From the NCBI GenBank assembly GCA_948585895.1, contig CAPBNZ010000042.1, forward strand, positions 1 to 15,863: a stretch of 15,863 nucleotides of DNA, given 5' to 3'. Below, piece after piece: positions 5,808 to 12,779 of this stretch (positions are counted from its first letter, which is position 1; every line of letters starts with the position of its first letter). The DNA is from an uncultured Clostridia bacterium. Its GTDB lineage: Bacteria > Bacillota > Clostridia > TANB77 > CAG-508. The translations under genes were made by a program, and so were the position numbers. The notes under the pieces were generated by a model. That model had not been told where the DNA came from, searched no databases, and saw nothing but the letters and a program-made list of their open reading frames with translations.

Positions 5808-7730
5808 ATGGAAGATATAAACCATTTAAAGCAAAGAGTAAATCTACTAGAATATATAAAAGGACAATATTCACTAGGAAAAGAAATTAAATCAAATGGA
5901 GGATTACTATATAAGAATTGCCCTATATGTAAAAGCACAAGTACAAAAACAGGAGATAACGGACATTTTTATATAAATCCTACTACAAATTCATATAGCA
6001 GTTTTGCAGAATGTTGCAAAGGTGGAAGCATAATTGATTTTATGATAGAAGCGGAGCATTTAACACAGCAAGAAGCCATACAAAAGCTATATAAGATTAC
6101 AGGAATAGACTGGCAAAGCAATACTACTATTAAAAAGAATAATGGCATAATGCCAACAATAGAAATAAAAACAAATAATGAAGAAACAGAGAAGACAAAG
6201 GCTTTTATATTACAGGAAATCCAAAAGAAAAACATAGATAGTGTAGTACAAGAATTATCAAGAAGAGGAATAAGCAAAGAAATAGCAGAAAAGTACGATA
6301 TATTTATATCAAATCAAACAGGCAAACAAAGACTATATATACCAATAATAGAAAACAATACACCCATTGCCTATGTTAGCAGAGCAATAGAAAAAACAGA
6401 CACACAAAGATATAAAAACAGTAAAGGCGAGATAATTCCTTTTAATAGAACATATATAACAGAAAAAACAAAAGAGAAAGAAGTAATATATTTATGTGAG
6501 GGTATATTTGATGCACTAAGTATTGAAGAAATGCAGAAAAAAGCAATAGCATTAAATAGTACAAGCAATACAAATAAGTTTATAGAGTATATGAAAGAAC
6601 ATATACAAACCGCTTCTAAATATCATTATATATTATGTTTTGATAATGATACAGCAGGAGAAAAAGCAACAAAAGAAATGAAAGAAGCATTGCAAGAATT
6701 AAAGATAAACTATCAAGTATTAGATATACCAAAAGACTATAAAGATATAAATGAATGGTATATAGCTGTAGATAAACAATATTTTAAACAACAGATAAAC
6801 CCTTACAATAAGCAAATCATATTTGAATATATCAACACATCTTTCTTAAATGATATTGAAAAGCTAGAAACTTACAAAGGCAGAACAACAGGCTTCAAAG
6901 AACTAGACAAAGCAATAAATGGAGTAATACCTGGATTATATGTTTTAGGAGCTATAAGCAGTTTAGGTAAAACAACATTTATATCACAATTAGGCGACCA
7001 ATTAGCAAGTAATGGAGAAAAAATAATATTCTTTAGTTTAGAACAAAGTAAATTTGAATTGACCGCAAAAAGCATAAGTAGGCAAACATTTATGATAAAT
7101 CCAAGACAAGCAAAAACAAGTCTATCTATAATGCAAAGTACAGATATTGCAGATATAACACTAGAAGCGGTTAGAGAGTATCAAGAAACAGCAAATAATA
7201 CAATAATAGTAGAGGGCAATTTTGATATGAATGTAAATACAATAAGAAACTATATTGAAAATTATATTGCGGTAACAGGAATAAAACCTATTGTAATATT
7301 AGACTATTTGCAGATATTAAGACCTATAAACGAAAAACTAACAGATAAGCAACAAGTAGATTTTAATATATCAGAGTTAAAACGCATCAGCAGAGATAAT
7401 GACATACCTATATTTGTTATATGCTCTTTTAATAGAGATAACTATATAAAACAAGTAGATTTTACATCATTTAAAGAAAGTGGTGCTATTGAATATGGGG
7501 CAGATGTAGTAATGGGATTACAACTAAAAGCTATAAAACAAATAGAAGATGAAAAGTCAATAAACAAGCAAAGAAATGTAATAAATAATGCCAAAGACCA
7601 AGACATAAGAGAAGTAGAACTAATAGGGCTAAAAAATAGAAATGGCAAATCATACTTTAAATGCTCTTATAAATATTATGCACCATTCAATTACTTTGAG
7701 GAAATAGAAAAAGCGGAGGGCAATATATGA
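5808..7730 (+). CDS. Primase-helicase fusion (CHC2 zinc finger, TOPRIM, DnaB-like)
   Basis: 640 residues, start at the ATG after TGGAGGT although the frame is open further upstream. Residues 31-95 form a DnaG-type zinc finger (Cys38, Cys41, Cys69/70). About 225-305 is a TOPRIM domain, with Glu231 in CEGIFD and the DxD pair Asp279/Asp281 in CFDNDTAG. About 355-640 is a DnaB/RadA-type RecA fold, with Walker A GAISSLGKTT at 381-390 and Walker B IVILDYLQI at 495-503. It should prime and unwind the replicating element, like the T7 gp4 and satellite Pri-Rep class. Having both activities suggests A can start its own replication forks. It lies just after the iterons and overlaps the next gene by four bases. 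It carries three Chi-like motifs. Confidence 0.92.
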   Translation: MEDINHLKQRVNLLEYIKGQYSLGKEIKSNGGLLYKNCPICKSTSTKTGDNGHFYINPTTNSYSSFAECCKGGSIIDFMIEAEHLTQQEAIQKLYKITGIDWQSNTTIKKNNGIMPTIEIKTNNEETEKTKAFILQEIQKKNIDSVVQELSRRGISKEIAEKYDIFISNQTGKQRLYIPIIENNTPIAYVSRAIEKTDTQRYKNSKGEIIPFNRTYITEKTKEKEVIYLCEGIFDALSIEEMQKKAIALNSTSNTNKFIEYMKEHIQTASKYHYILCFDNDTAGEKATKEMKEALQELKINYQVLDIPKDYKDINEWYIAVDKQYFKQQINPYNKQIIFEYINTSFLNDIEKLETYKGRTTGFKELDKAINGVIPGLYVLGAISSLGKTTFISQLGDQLASNGEKIIFFSLEQSKFELTAKSISRQTFMINPRQAKTSLSIMQSTDIADITLEAVREYQETANNTIIVEGNFDMNVNTIRNYIENYIAVTGIKPIVILDYLQILRPINEKLTDKQQVDFNISELKRISRDNDIPIFVICSFNRDNYIKQVDFTSFKESGAIEYGADVVMGLQLKAIKQIEDEKSINKQRNVINNAKDQDIREVELIGLKNRNGKSYFKCSYKYYAPFNYFEEIEKAEGNI

Positions 7731-8083
7731 GTGATTTCTTTAAACAAGTAGAAGAATTGAAAGCCAATAAAAAAAGTGAAACATTAGAAAGTAAGACATC
7801 TACAGAATTATTACAAGAGTTAGAGGCGGTAAGAACAAGAGCAAGTACAAAATACAATGCAGAACAATTACAAAAAGAACTATATCATAGAGCAATAGAA
7901 AACATCAAAATAAGTGAATGGAATAGAATACAAATAAACAAAAATGACTTTTCAAATAAAGACCAAGTAATAGATATATTGCTATACACAGTCGGGAAAA
8001 TGGCACTTGACCCAATATTTTATAAGATGAATGTATGCAAATTAAAAGAGCATATACCAATATACACAAAAGAAGCGGAATAG
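7727..8083 (+). CDS. Unknown helical partner of the primase-helicase
   Basis: 118 residues, helical. An acidic coiled N-terminal half (TELLQELEAVRTRASTKYNA) is followed by 'WNRIQINKNDF', a hydrophobic helix (VIDILLYTVGKMALDP) and a short C-terminal tail. The start overlaps the helicase stop in an ATGA, so the two are co-translated and may form a complex, for example as a loader or inhibitor; the sequence does not say which. Its last codons (Glu-Ala-Glu) hold a Chi-like motif. A strong hairpin follows directly. No family recognised. Confidence 0.6.
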   Translation: MSDFFKQVEELKANKKSETLESKTSTELLQELEAVRTRASTKYNAEQLQKELYHRAIENIKISEWNRIQINKNDFSNKDQVIDILLYTVGKMALDPIFYKMNVCKLKEHIPIYTKEAE

Positions 8084-8121
8084 TAGTAAATGGGTACAGC
8101 TTGTACCCTACTACATATTTT
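8083..8121 (+). terminator. Hairpin ending the replication operon
   Basis: GTAGTA (8083-8088), a 3-base bulge and GGGTACA (8092-8098) pair with TGTACCC (8102-8108) and TACTAC (8109-8114) around a 3-base loop: 13 pairs in all. ATATTTTTA follows, an acceptable but not ideal U-tract. The stem begins at the last base of the stop codon. Confidence 0.75.
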
Positions 8122-8268
8122 TAAATAATATATTTATACAAGATAGGGTTACTTTTAACTAATAAAAACAATACAATAAAATCACTATAAATATTGATAT
8201 ATAAGCAATACACAAGAATTATACAAATAAAAGAATAAATAATAAAAATGAAATGGAGTTGATGAAAA

Positions 8269-9438
8269 ATGAGTAAAAAGCGAGGAAATGGAGAAGGAAG
8301 TATAACATTTCACAAAGCAAGTAATAGATATATGGCACAATATACAAAGCCAAATGGAAAACGTGGCACAGTATATGGCAAAACAAGAGAAGAGGCAAGA
8401 AAGAAACTAACAAAAGCATTATCCGATATTCAGAGCAATACATATACAGATAAGAGCAAAATAACACTAATAAAAATTATAAAAAGCATAGTTGAAGATA
8501 GGCACAATTCAAATAAAACAGGAGAGAACGCATATAGAACTAATTTAGATACAATAAAACGAATAGAAAAAGATGATATAGCAACAATGCAGATACAAAA
8601 AATAACTATTGAGCATATAAAAGAATACTTTAATACAATATCAAAACAATATAGTAATTCAATTATTCGTAAACATTATGGCATAATAAATGCTAGTTTT
8701 AGAAGGGCAATAGCAAAAGGTTATATTATAAGAAATCCATTCGACAATAAAGAAGAATTGCAAATACCTAAAAGCATAAAGAAAGATAAAAAAGTAAGTT
8801 CACTTACATTATCAGAACAAAGAAAACTTATAGAAGCATTAGCCAATTATAATAATAGAACTTACAAAAATATTATTTTACTTGCCTTATATAGTGGTAT
8901 GAGAAGCGGAGAAATCCTAGCATTAAAGACAAGTGATATAGATTTCAAAAACAAAGTTATACATATACAAAGAACTCTTACTAAAGATGTAAACGCAAAA
9001 ACAATTATAGGAGAGAATACAAAAACAATAAATTCATTAAGAGATATAAAAATTACACCTATTATTGAAAAAATATTAAAAGATAGTATCAAAATATACC
9101 GCTTCAATGAAAATAACCTTGTCTTTTGCAATAATGAGGGAAATGTAATAACAAATGGTATGATAAATTCAGCATTCAAAAGACTATGCGAAAAGTATAG
9201 TATAAATAAAGGTTTCGATGTAAATTTTCATATGTTAAGACATACATACGCAACTACTTGTATTGAAAGTGGTATGCCTGCTAAAGTAGTTCAAAAGAAA
9301 CTAGGTCATAGAGATATTTCAATTACACTTAATACTTATGCAGAAGTATTGGCAAATTATGAAGATACTTGCGACAATGCTTATCTTGAATATTTAGAGC
9401 AAAATAAACTGGGTTGCAGTAAAATTGCAGTAAAATAG
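8269..9438 (+). CDS. int: Tyrosine integrase of element A
   Basis: 389 residues, the usual length for Tn916/phage-type integrases. Residues 1-60 form the AP2-like arm-binding domain (GEGSITFHKASNRYMAQYT). 65-150 is the SAM-like core-binding domain. 178-370 is catalytic, with Arg212 (YSGMRSGE), His321 and Arg324 (HMLRH), His347 (LGHRD) and nucleophile Tyr357. All catalytic residues are present, so it should be active. It would integrate and, with an excisionase, excise element A. The ATG follows TGGAGTT. The 185 bases upstream hold no gene and no clear promoter. Being the last gene before a terminator and a palindromic site marks the right end of element A. Two Chi-like motifs lie within it, one on the opposite strand. 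Confidence 0.95.
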   Translation: MSKKRGNGEGSITFHKASNRYMAQYTKPNGKRGTVYGKTREEARKKLTKALSDIQSNTYTDKSKITLIKIIKSIVEDRHNSNKTGENAYRTNLDTIKRIEKDDIATMQIQKITIEHIKEYFNTISKQYSNSIIRKHYGIINASFRRAIAKGYIIRNPFDNKEELQIPKSIKKDKKVSSLTLSEQRKLIEALANYNNRTYKNIILLALYSGMRSGEILALKTSDIDFKNKVIHIQRTLTKDVNAKTIIGENTKTINSLRDIKITPIIEKILKDSIKIYRFNENNLVFCNNEGNVITNGMINSAFKRLCEKYSINKGFDVNFHMLRHTYATTCIESGMPAKVVQKKLGHRDISITLNTYAEVLANYEDTCDNAYLEYLEQNKLGCSKIAVK

Positions 9439-9448
9439 ACAAAATAAA

Positions 9449-9487
9449 ATCCTACATTGTAGTATTTGTGCTACTTGTAGGATTTTT
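9449..9487 (+). terminator. Terminator of integrase A
   Basis: ATCCTACATTGTAG (9449-9462) pairs with CTACTTGTAGGAT (9471-9483) around an 8-base loop, with one small internal mismatch, and TTTTT runs to 9487. It begins 11 bases after the integrase stop. Confidence 0.88.
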
Positions 9488-9495
9488 AGATACTG

Positions 9496-9514
9496 GTCGA
9501 GGTGAGTTCTCGAC
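9496..9514. other. Candidate attachment-site core between two convergent integrases
   Basis: GTCGAG (9496-9501), 7 bases (GTGAGTT), CTCGAC (9509-9514): a perfect inverted repeat. Two inverted arms around a 6-8 base overlap are the layout of tyrosine-recombinase crossover sites. It lies in the gene-free gap 9439-9658, which also has the direct repeat CGGAACA at 9571-9577 and 9584-9590 (13-base period), a possible arm-type site. The repeat alone does not prove use. Confidence 0.45.
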
Positions 9515-9539
9515 ATTTCGTACTATTTTCTTTGATATT

Positions 9540-9641
9540 TCAGCCTTTACAGTGATTGCATTTTATTTTACGGAACACTTTTGCGGAACATTTAAGGATT
9601 ATAATTCCTTTAAATTCTGCACGGTTCCAGTATTTCTTCAT
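9540..9641 (-). CDS. Possible 33-residue peptide in the junction
   Basis: On the minus strand an ATG opens 33 codons with a mostly basic composition and a CNHC near the end, one codon before the final Gly. It lies 18 bases downstream of the element B integrase. No ribosome site precedes it, and the sequence may simply be the conserved flank of the attachment site, or the tail of a gene cut by integration. Weak support. Confidence 0.2.
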   Translation of the reverse strand: MKKYWNRAEFKGIIILKCSAKVFRKIKCNHCKG

Positions 9642-9658
9642 AAGTTTTTTAAAACATT

Positions 9659-11026
9659 TTAAACAGCAATTTCTTCTTTGCCTAATATTACTCCAAATAT
9701 ATTTTTATCAATTAGGTAATTCACTACATTTTTGTTCTCTGACTTAATAAAATCAGTATCTATATCAACATAGTATTTCATTGTAATTGATATATCTGAA
9801 TGACCTAATATTTCTTTTAATACAGATGGAGCAATTTTTGCCTCTGCACATCTTGTTGCAAAAGTTCCTCTTAACATATGAGTGTGTATATCAGTTCTTG
9901 TAACTTTACTTCCTTTACAATTTTCTTCTTCATAAAGTCCAATTCCTAATTTTAATCCTGCTCGTTTTAGTGCTGAATTTATACTAGCTTCTTCATATAA
10001 TCCATATTGTTTATTGATAGGATTATAGAATAACAAATGAAACTTGTTTGGAATGATATGTTTCATTGCTTCTTCTAATGCTTTTCTACTAATATCATTT
10101 AAATTAATAGTTCTTTGTCCAGAAAAAGTCTTTGTAGTTTCTCCTATTCTTGATTTTCCGTTTGTGTCTTTTGTTTGAGTTCTTCTAATAAATACAGTTC
10201 CTTTTTCTAGGTCAATGTCTTTGGTATAATCTAACACTAAAGCTTCGCCTATTCTCATTCCTGTACTTAACAATAACAAAAATAGATATTTGTGTTTAAA
10301 TTTAGAGTAATCTACATCATTTAAGAATTGTATTAGATTTCTTTGTTCTTCTATGGTAAGTGCTATTCTGTGATGTCCACTATATTCGCTTTTTGGTTTT
10401 TCAATTCTTTTATAACCAGTCATAAAATTATCTGTAATTATTTGTTGATGATATGCTTCTCCAAATCCCATACACAATAATTCATAATTTTGTTTAATTG
10501 TTGTTTTTGAATATACTTTAAGTTTAGCAAGATAATTAACTACATCATCTCTAGTTACTTTTGCAATTGGCTTTTTCGTAAAGGGTTCCTTTTCAATTTG
10601 TTTTAATGTATCTAATTTTCTTTTATACGTCGATTCTTTAATTCGATTTAGTTTAAATTGTTCTTCTATCATAGGCTTTACTAAATCAATTAAAGTCTTA
10701 TTTGTTTTTGTTATAATTCTTACTCCACCATTTTTATCTAGGTTTATTTTATATTCTAAAGCATTGTTTAATGCTTGTTCTTCTGTATTAGCAACAAATG
10801 TTTTTCTTAGTGTCTTTCCTGTTGTCTGATCACGACCTACTGTTAAAACAGCTTTGCAAGTTTTAGAAATATAAAACTTATCGCATCCTTTACATAGTTC
10901 ATATTGTTTTTCTTTGTCAATGTTCTTATTTTTATTGTTTTTGCAGTCAGCACATATCGTTTCATTATATTTTCCTTTTGGTCTTTTTGAAATATATGTG
11001 CCTACAGTTATTCCCTTAAATTTCAT
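9659..11026 (-). CDS. int: Tyrosine integrase of element B with N-terminal cysteine cluster
   Basis: 455 residues, about 60 longer than integrase A. Residues 20-60 are an added cysteine-rich segment, with Cys25-x2-Cys28, Cys45-x2-Cys48 and Cys57, probably one zinc site inserted ahead of the arm-binding strands. 108-205 is the core-binding domain. 222-425 is catalytic, with Arg258 (TGMRIGE), His383 and Arg386 (HMLR), His409 (LGHSD) and Tyr419. It is complete and should be active. It integrates and excises element B together with the excisionase at 11202. The ATG follows AAAGGAGAG. Its promoter lies at 11096-11124 with an operator-like palindrome in the spacer. It converges on integrase A, placing the left end of element B in 9440-9658. 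Confidence 0.95.
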   Translation of the reverse strand: MKFKGITVGTYISKRPKGKYNETICADCKNNKNKNIDKEKQYELCKGCDKFYISKTCKAVLTVGRDQTTGKTLRKTFVANTEEQALNNALEYKINLDKNGGVRIITKTNKTLIDLVKPMIEEQFKLNRIKESTYKRKLDTLKQIEKEPFTKKPIAKVTRDDVVNYLAKLKVYSKTTIKQNYELLCMGFGEAYHQQIITDNFMTGYKRIEKPKSEYSGHHRIALTIEEQRNLIQFLNDVDYSKFKHKYLFLLLLSTGMRIGEALVLDYTKDIDLEKGTVFIRRTQTKDTNGKSRIGETTKTFSGQRTINLNDISRKALEEAMKHIIPNKFHLLFYNPINKQYGLYEEASINSALKRAGLKLGIGLYEEENCKGSKVTRTDIHTHMLRGTFATRCAEAKIAPSVLKEILGHSDISITMKYYVDIDTDFIKSENKNVVNYLIDKNIFGVILGKEEIAV

Positions 11027-11069
11027 AATATTGTTCTCTCCTTTTCGTAATTAAATTTAAGGAAAACTA

Positions 11070-11097
11070 TTGCTATATTTAGATTTTATGGTATAAT
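11070..11097 (+). promoter_or_regulatory. Opposing promoter facing the integrase promoter
   Basis: TTGCTA (11070-11075), 16 bases, TATAAT (11092-11097). Its -10 shares the self-complementary TATAATTATA (11092-11101) with the -10 of the integrase promoter, so the two point at each other and cannot be fully occupied at once. Confidence 0.55.
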
Positions 11098-11124
11098 TAT
11101 ATCAGTTTAAGGAAACTGTAGCAA
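11096..11124 (-). promoter_or_regulatory. Promoter of integrase B with operator in the spacer
   Basis: On the minus strand TTGCTA (11124-11119), 17 bases, TATAAT (11101-11096). The spacer is almost exactly filled by the palindrome CAGTTT-AAGG-AAACTG (11103-11118), where a bound repressor would shut the promoter. Confidence 0.7.
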
Positions 11125-11200
11125 TAGTTTTCTTTCAGTTTTTAAATACATAGTATTTTGTTGAAGGTTTAAATCGGCTTATTTAAATCTTCTTTTTATT
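11104..11200 (+). ncRNA. Candidate 90-nt RNA antisense to the int/xis gap
   Basis: The plus-strand promoter at 11070-11097 should start near 11104. A strong plus-sense terminator ends the transcript: GAAGGTTTAAAT (11163-11174), 6-base loop, ATTTAAATCTTC (11181-11192) with every position paired (one G-U), then TTTTT (11193-11197). No open frame is present. It would run antisense to the integrase promoter and the gap after xis, stopping at the xis stop codon. Promoter plus terminator is the only evidence. Confidence 0.45.
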
Positions 11201-11201
11201 T

Positions 11202-11402
11202 TTAGTTTTCATTATATACTCTTCTTGTTTTAAAGTACTCTCTAAAATTCTCTTCAGAAATTTTAAAAGCTCTTCCAACTTTCACACATGGAAAATCTTT
11301 TCTATGGAATAGCTCTAAACAAGTCTTGTTTCCTATTCCTAATATTTTCATTACATCTGATGTTGTAAGAAAATTACAGAATGTTTGAATATTAGTTCCC
11401 AT
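11202..11402 (-). CDS. xis: Excisionase / MerR-type HTH protein of element B
   Basis: 66 residues from the second in-frame ATG. That start lies eight bases after AAGGAG, while the ATG at 11408 lies only two bases after it. The sequence TTSDVMKILGIGNKTCLELF is the HTH, followed by a wing region with RKDFP, VGRAFKIS and a C-terminal helix (EENFREYFKTRR), the plan of Tn916-type Xis. It should bend the attachment DNA and bias integrase B toward excision, and may repress its own or the integrase promoter. It lies upstream of the integrase in the same direction, 175 bases apart. It has a long structured leader of its own. Confidence 0.85.
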   Translation of the reverse strand: MGTNIQTFCNFLTTSDVMKILGIGNKTCLELFHRKDFPCVKVGRAFKISEENFREYFKTRRVYNEN

Positions 11403-11449
11403 ATACATTTCTCCTTCCTCTTGTAAATTTCGTAATTTATATTTTTCTA

Positions 11450-11676
11450 ATACCCTAAGTTACAAGGGCTTTTGTTAGTCGTTGATATAAAATCAAATCT
11501 CTGGATTTCCACCACCACCCTATCAAGACTGGCTACACTCATTACGTGCGATGATACTTTTAAACCACTCAAGTTGTGACTATGTAGGAGAGCATTTCTG
11601 CTTCTATCTAACAACGGAAATATTCAATTTTCAATGTACTTCTGTATAGTTTTAATAGCTACATTATCAAATACTA
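11450..11676 (-). ncRNA. Structured leader RNA (or ncRNA) upstream of the excisionase
   Basis: A consensus promoter at 11711-11683 should start an RNA near 11676, giving a leader of about 270 nt with no open frame. 11461-11580 is about 40% GC by my count, against about a quarter in the flanks. In the RNA, AGTCTTGATA (11530-11521) pairs with TATCAAcGACT (11487-11477), ten pairs with one bulge. TTGTTAG (11614-11608 in RNA sense) pairs with CTAACAA (11478-11472). AGCA-GAAA-TGCT forms a GNRA-capped hairpin near 11590-11605. AAATC-CAGA-GATTT forms another. These nest into one compact domain. Its GGGTGGTGGTGG is unpaired. I cannot assign a known riboswitch class. Confidence 0.55.
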
Positions 11677-11682
11677 ACAAAA

Positions 11683-11711
11683 ATTATAACATGAGGTATT
11701 GCAAATGTCAA
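11683..11711 (-). promoter_or_regulatory. Consensus promoter of the xis leader
   Basis: On the minus strand TTGACA (11711-11706), 17 bases, TATAAT (11688-11683): both boxes and spacing are perfect. Its -35 overlaps the spacer of the rightward promoter. Confidence 0.8.
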
Positions 11712-11727
11712 TAGTTAGTGATAAAAT
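11699..11727 (+). promoter_or_regulatory. Promoter of the zinc-finger gene
   Basis: TTGCAA (11699-11704), 17 bases, TAAAAT (11722-11727). The start near 11734 leaves a leader of about 30 bases with AGGAG at 11752. It lies back to back with the xis promoter, so one bound protein could control both. Confidence 0.65.
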
Positions 11728-11764
11728 ATTTATAGAAACATAACAAAAGTTAGGAGAATTGTTA

Positions 11765-12766
11765 ATGGAGAATTTGGAAATACTTACAGATAACCAATTT
11801 TACATAGATAAAATATCAAAACTTAAATTAATTCGATATACATCATTTAGATATAATCAAAAACATAAAGGATATGAATTTTACAATAAACACGAAGAAT
11901 TAAAATTAGGAGTTCAACTTTGTGATTTTATAAATACGGATTTCTCTTCTTATGAGGATATGAAAAAGTTTGTTGAACAATATAGTATTTGTACTATTGC
12001 AGAATTAGGAAATATACCTATTTATAAATTTTATAAAGATTCTGATTACAATGACTTAATTAATAAACTTATAGATAAAACCGCTAAAAAGTTATCTAAA
12101 ATTCAAAAGGCTTTAATAAAAGATATAGAATACATATATAACCTAAATGAATTAGAAGAATTAAACAATATATCTCCTGCACAAAGATTATACATATTAA
12201 GAGAAAGAGAACAAAAAGCAAGAATATTTGAAATATATGAAGAAAGTAAAATAAGGTTATGTCTTAATAATTTTGGAGACTTTACAAAATTTTCAATTAT
12301 GAATGAAGAAGATGCACAAGAAATTGCAAAAGTTGTAAAAAATGAAAATTTATTACCATATAATTATTTATGCAAAAATATTATTCCTACATTCGTTATA
12401 GAATTATTAGAATTAACAACAATAGAAAATATTGAAATAAAGAGATGTAAGAATTGTGGAAAATTCTTTGTTCCAGAAAATAGATCTGATGAATTATATT
12501 GTAGTAATATTTTTGAAAATGGAAAAACCTGTAAAGAAGTAGGTCCATTTAAAGTAAAACAAAAATTAATGGAAGAAAACAACGATTTAAAAGTATATAG
12601 AAATGTTTATCAAAAATTATTATTAAGAACAAGAAGAAATCCTATGAATGATGAATATGAAAAAGAATTTATTGAATTTAAAAAGAAAAATGCAGAGTTA
12701 AAAGAAAAAATTAGTAATGGAAGATTGACACAAGAAGAATATATGAAATGGTTAAATGAACAATAA
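11765..12766 (+). CDS. DUF6076-like zinc-finger protein
   Basis: 333 residues, soluble. The first 215 are helical and charged without a recognisable domain. At 226-260 lies RCKNCGKFFVPENRSDELYC and onward: Cys228-x2-Cys231, Cys246 and Cys256, with the 'NR...YC' spacing typical of CGNR-type fingers and of DUF6076 proteins. The C-terminus (265-333) is a basic helix and a coiled coil ending in 'EEYMKWLNEQ'. DUF6076 has no established function; CGNR relatives are transcription regulators, so nucleic-acid binding is a fair inference. ATG 11765 is chosen over TTG 11759 because it lies eight bases after AGGAG. It is divergent from xis and could act on that control region. Confidence 0.75.
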   Translation: MENLEILTDNQFYIDKISKLKLIRYTSFRYNQKHKGYEFYNKHEELKLGVQLCDFINTDFSSYEDMKKFVEQYSICTIAELGNIPIYKFYKDSDYNDLINKLIDKTAKKLSKIQKALIKDIEYIYNLNELEELNNISPAQRLYILREREQKARIFEIYEESKIRLCLNNFGDFTKFSIMNEEDAQEIAKVVKNENLLPYNYLCKNIIPTFVIELLELTTIENIEIKRCKNCGKFFVPENRSDELYCSNIFENGKTCKEVGPFKVKQKLMEENNDLKVYRNVYQKLLLRTRRNPMNDEYEKEFIEFKKKNAELKEKISNGRLTQEEYMKWLNEQ

Positions 12767-12779
12767 AATAATAGAAAAA

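Larger units (their letters stand above)
500..9105. repeat. Fourteen dispersed GAAGCGG (Chi-like) motifs confined to element A
   Basis: Plus-strand copies start at 500, 2282, 4083, 5261, 6048, 7164, 8072 and 8903; minus-strand copies lie at 2298, 2455, 2974, 4058, 6610 and 9099. Flanking bases vary, so the conserved unit is exactly seven bases. No copy exists from 9106 to 15863. Ten lie in genes, eight on the coding strand. GAAGCGG is the Chi heptamer reported for Staphylococcus aureus, and AGCGG is the Bacillus subtilis Chi; Chi tells AddAB to stop degrading a DNA end and start repair. Confidence 0.85.
11062..11132. repeat. 14-bp perfect inverted repeat around the face-to-face promoters
   Basis: GAAAACTATTGCTA (11062-11075) and its exact complement (11119-11132) flank 43 bases. 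Both arms contain a -35 box. TTTAAGGAAA also recurs as a direct repeat at 11056 and 11106. It may bind integrase, excisionase or a repressor, or mark an invertible segment. Confidence 0.75.

Noticed and set aside
1..9440. Staphylococcal origin suggested by the Chi heptamer
   Set aside because: Gene content, small-protein families and base composition fit clostridia better; a shared short motif does not identify a host.
9488..9540. tRNA 3' end as the integration target
   Set aside because: The GTCGAG...CTCGAC repeat resembles a T-arm at first sight, but no acceptor stem, CCA or other arms can be drawn around it.
9468..9662. Plus-strand 64-codon open frame in the junction
   Set aside because: It starts inside the integrase terminator, lacks a ribosome site and has the odd composition of an antisense shadow.
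11500..11520. T-box-like GGGTGG in the xis leader
   Set aside because: The full T-box core with specifier loop and antiterminator is not present, and no aminoacylation or amino-acid gene follows.
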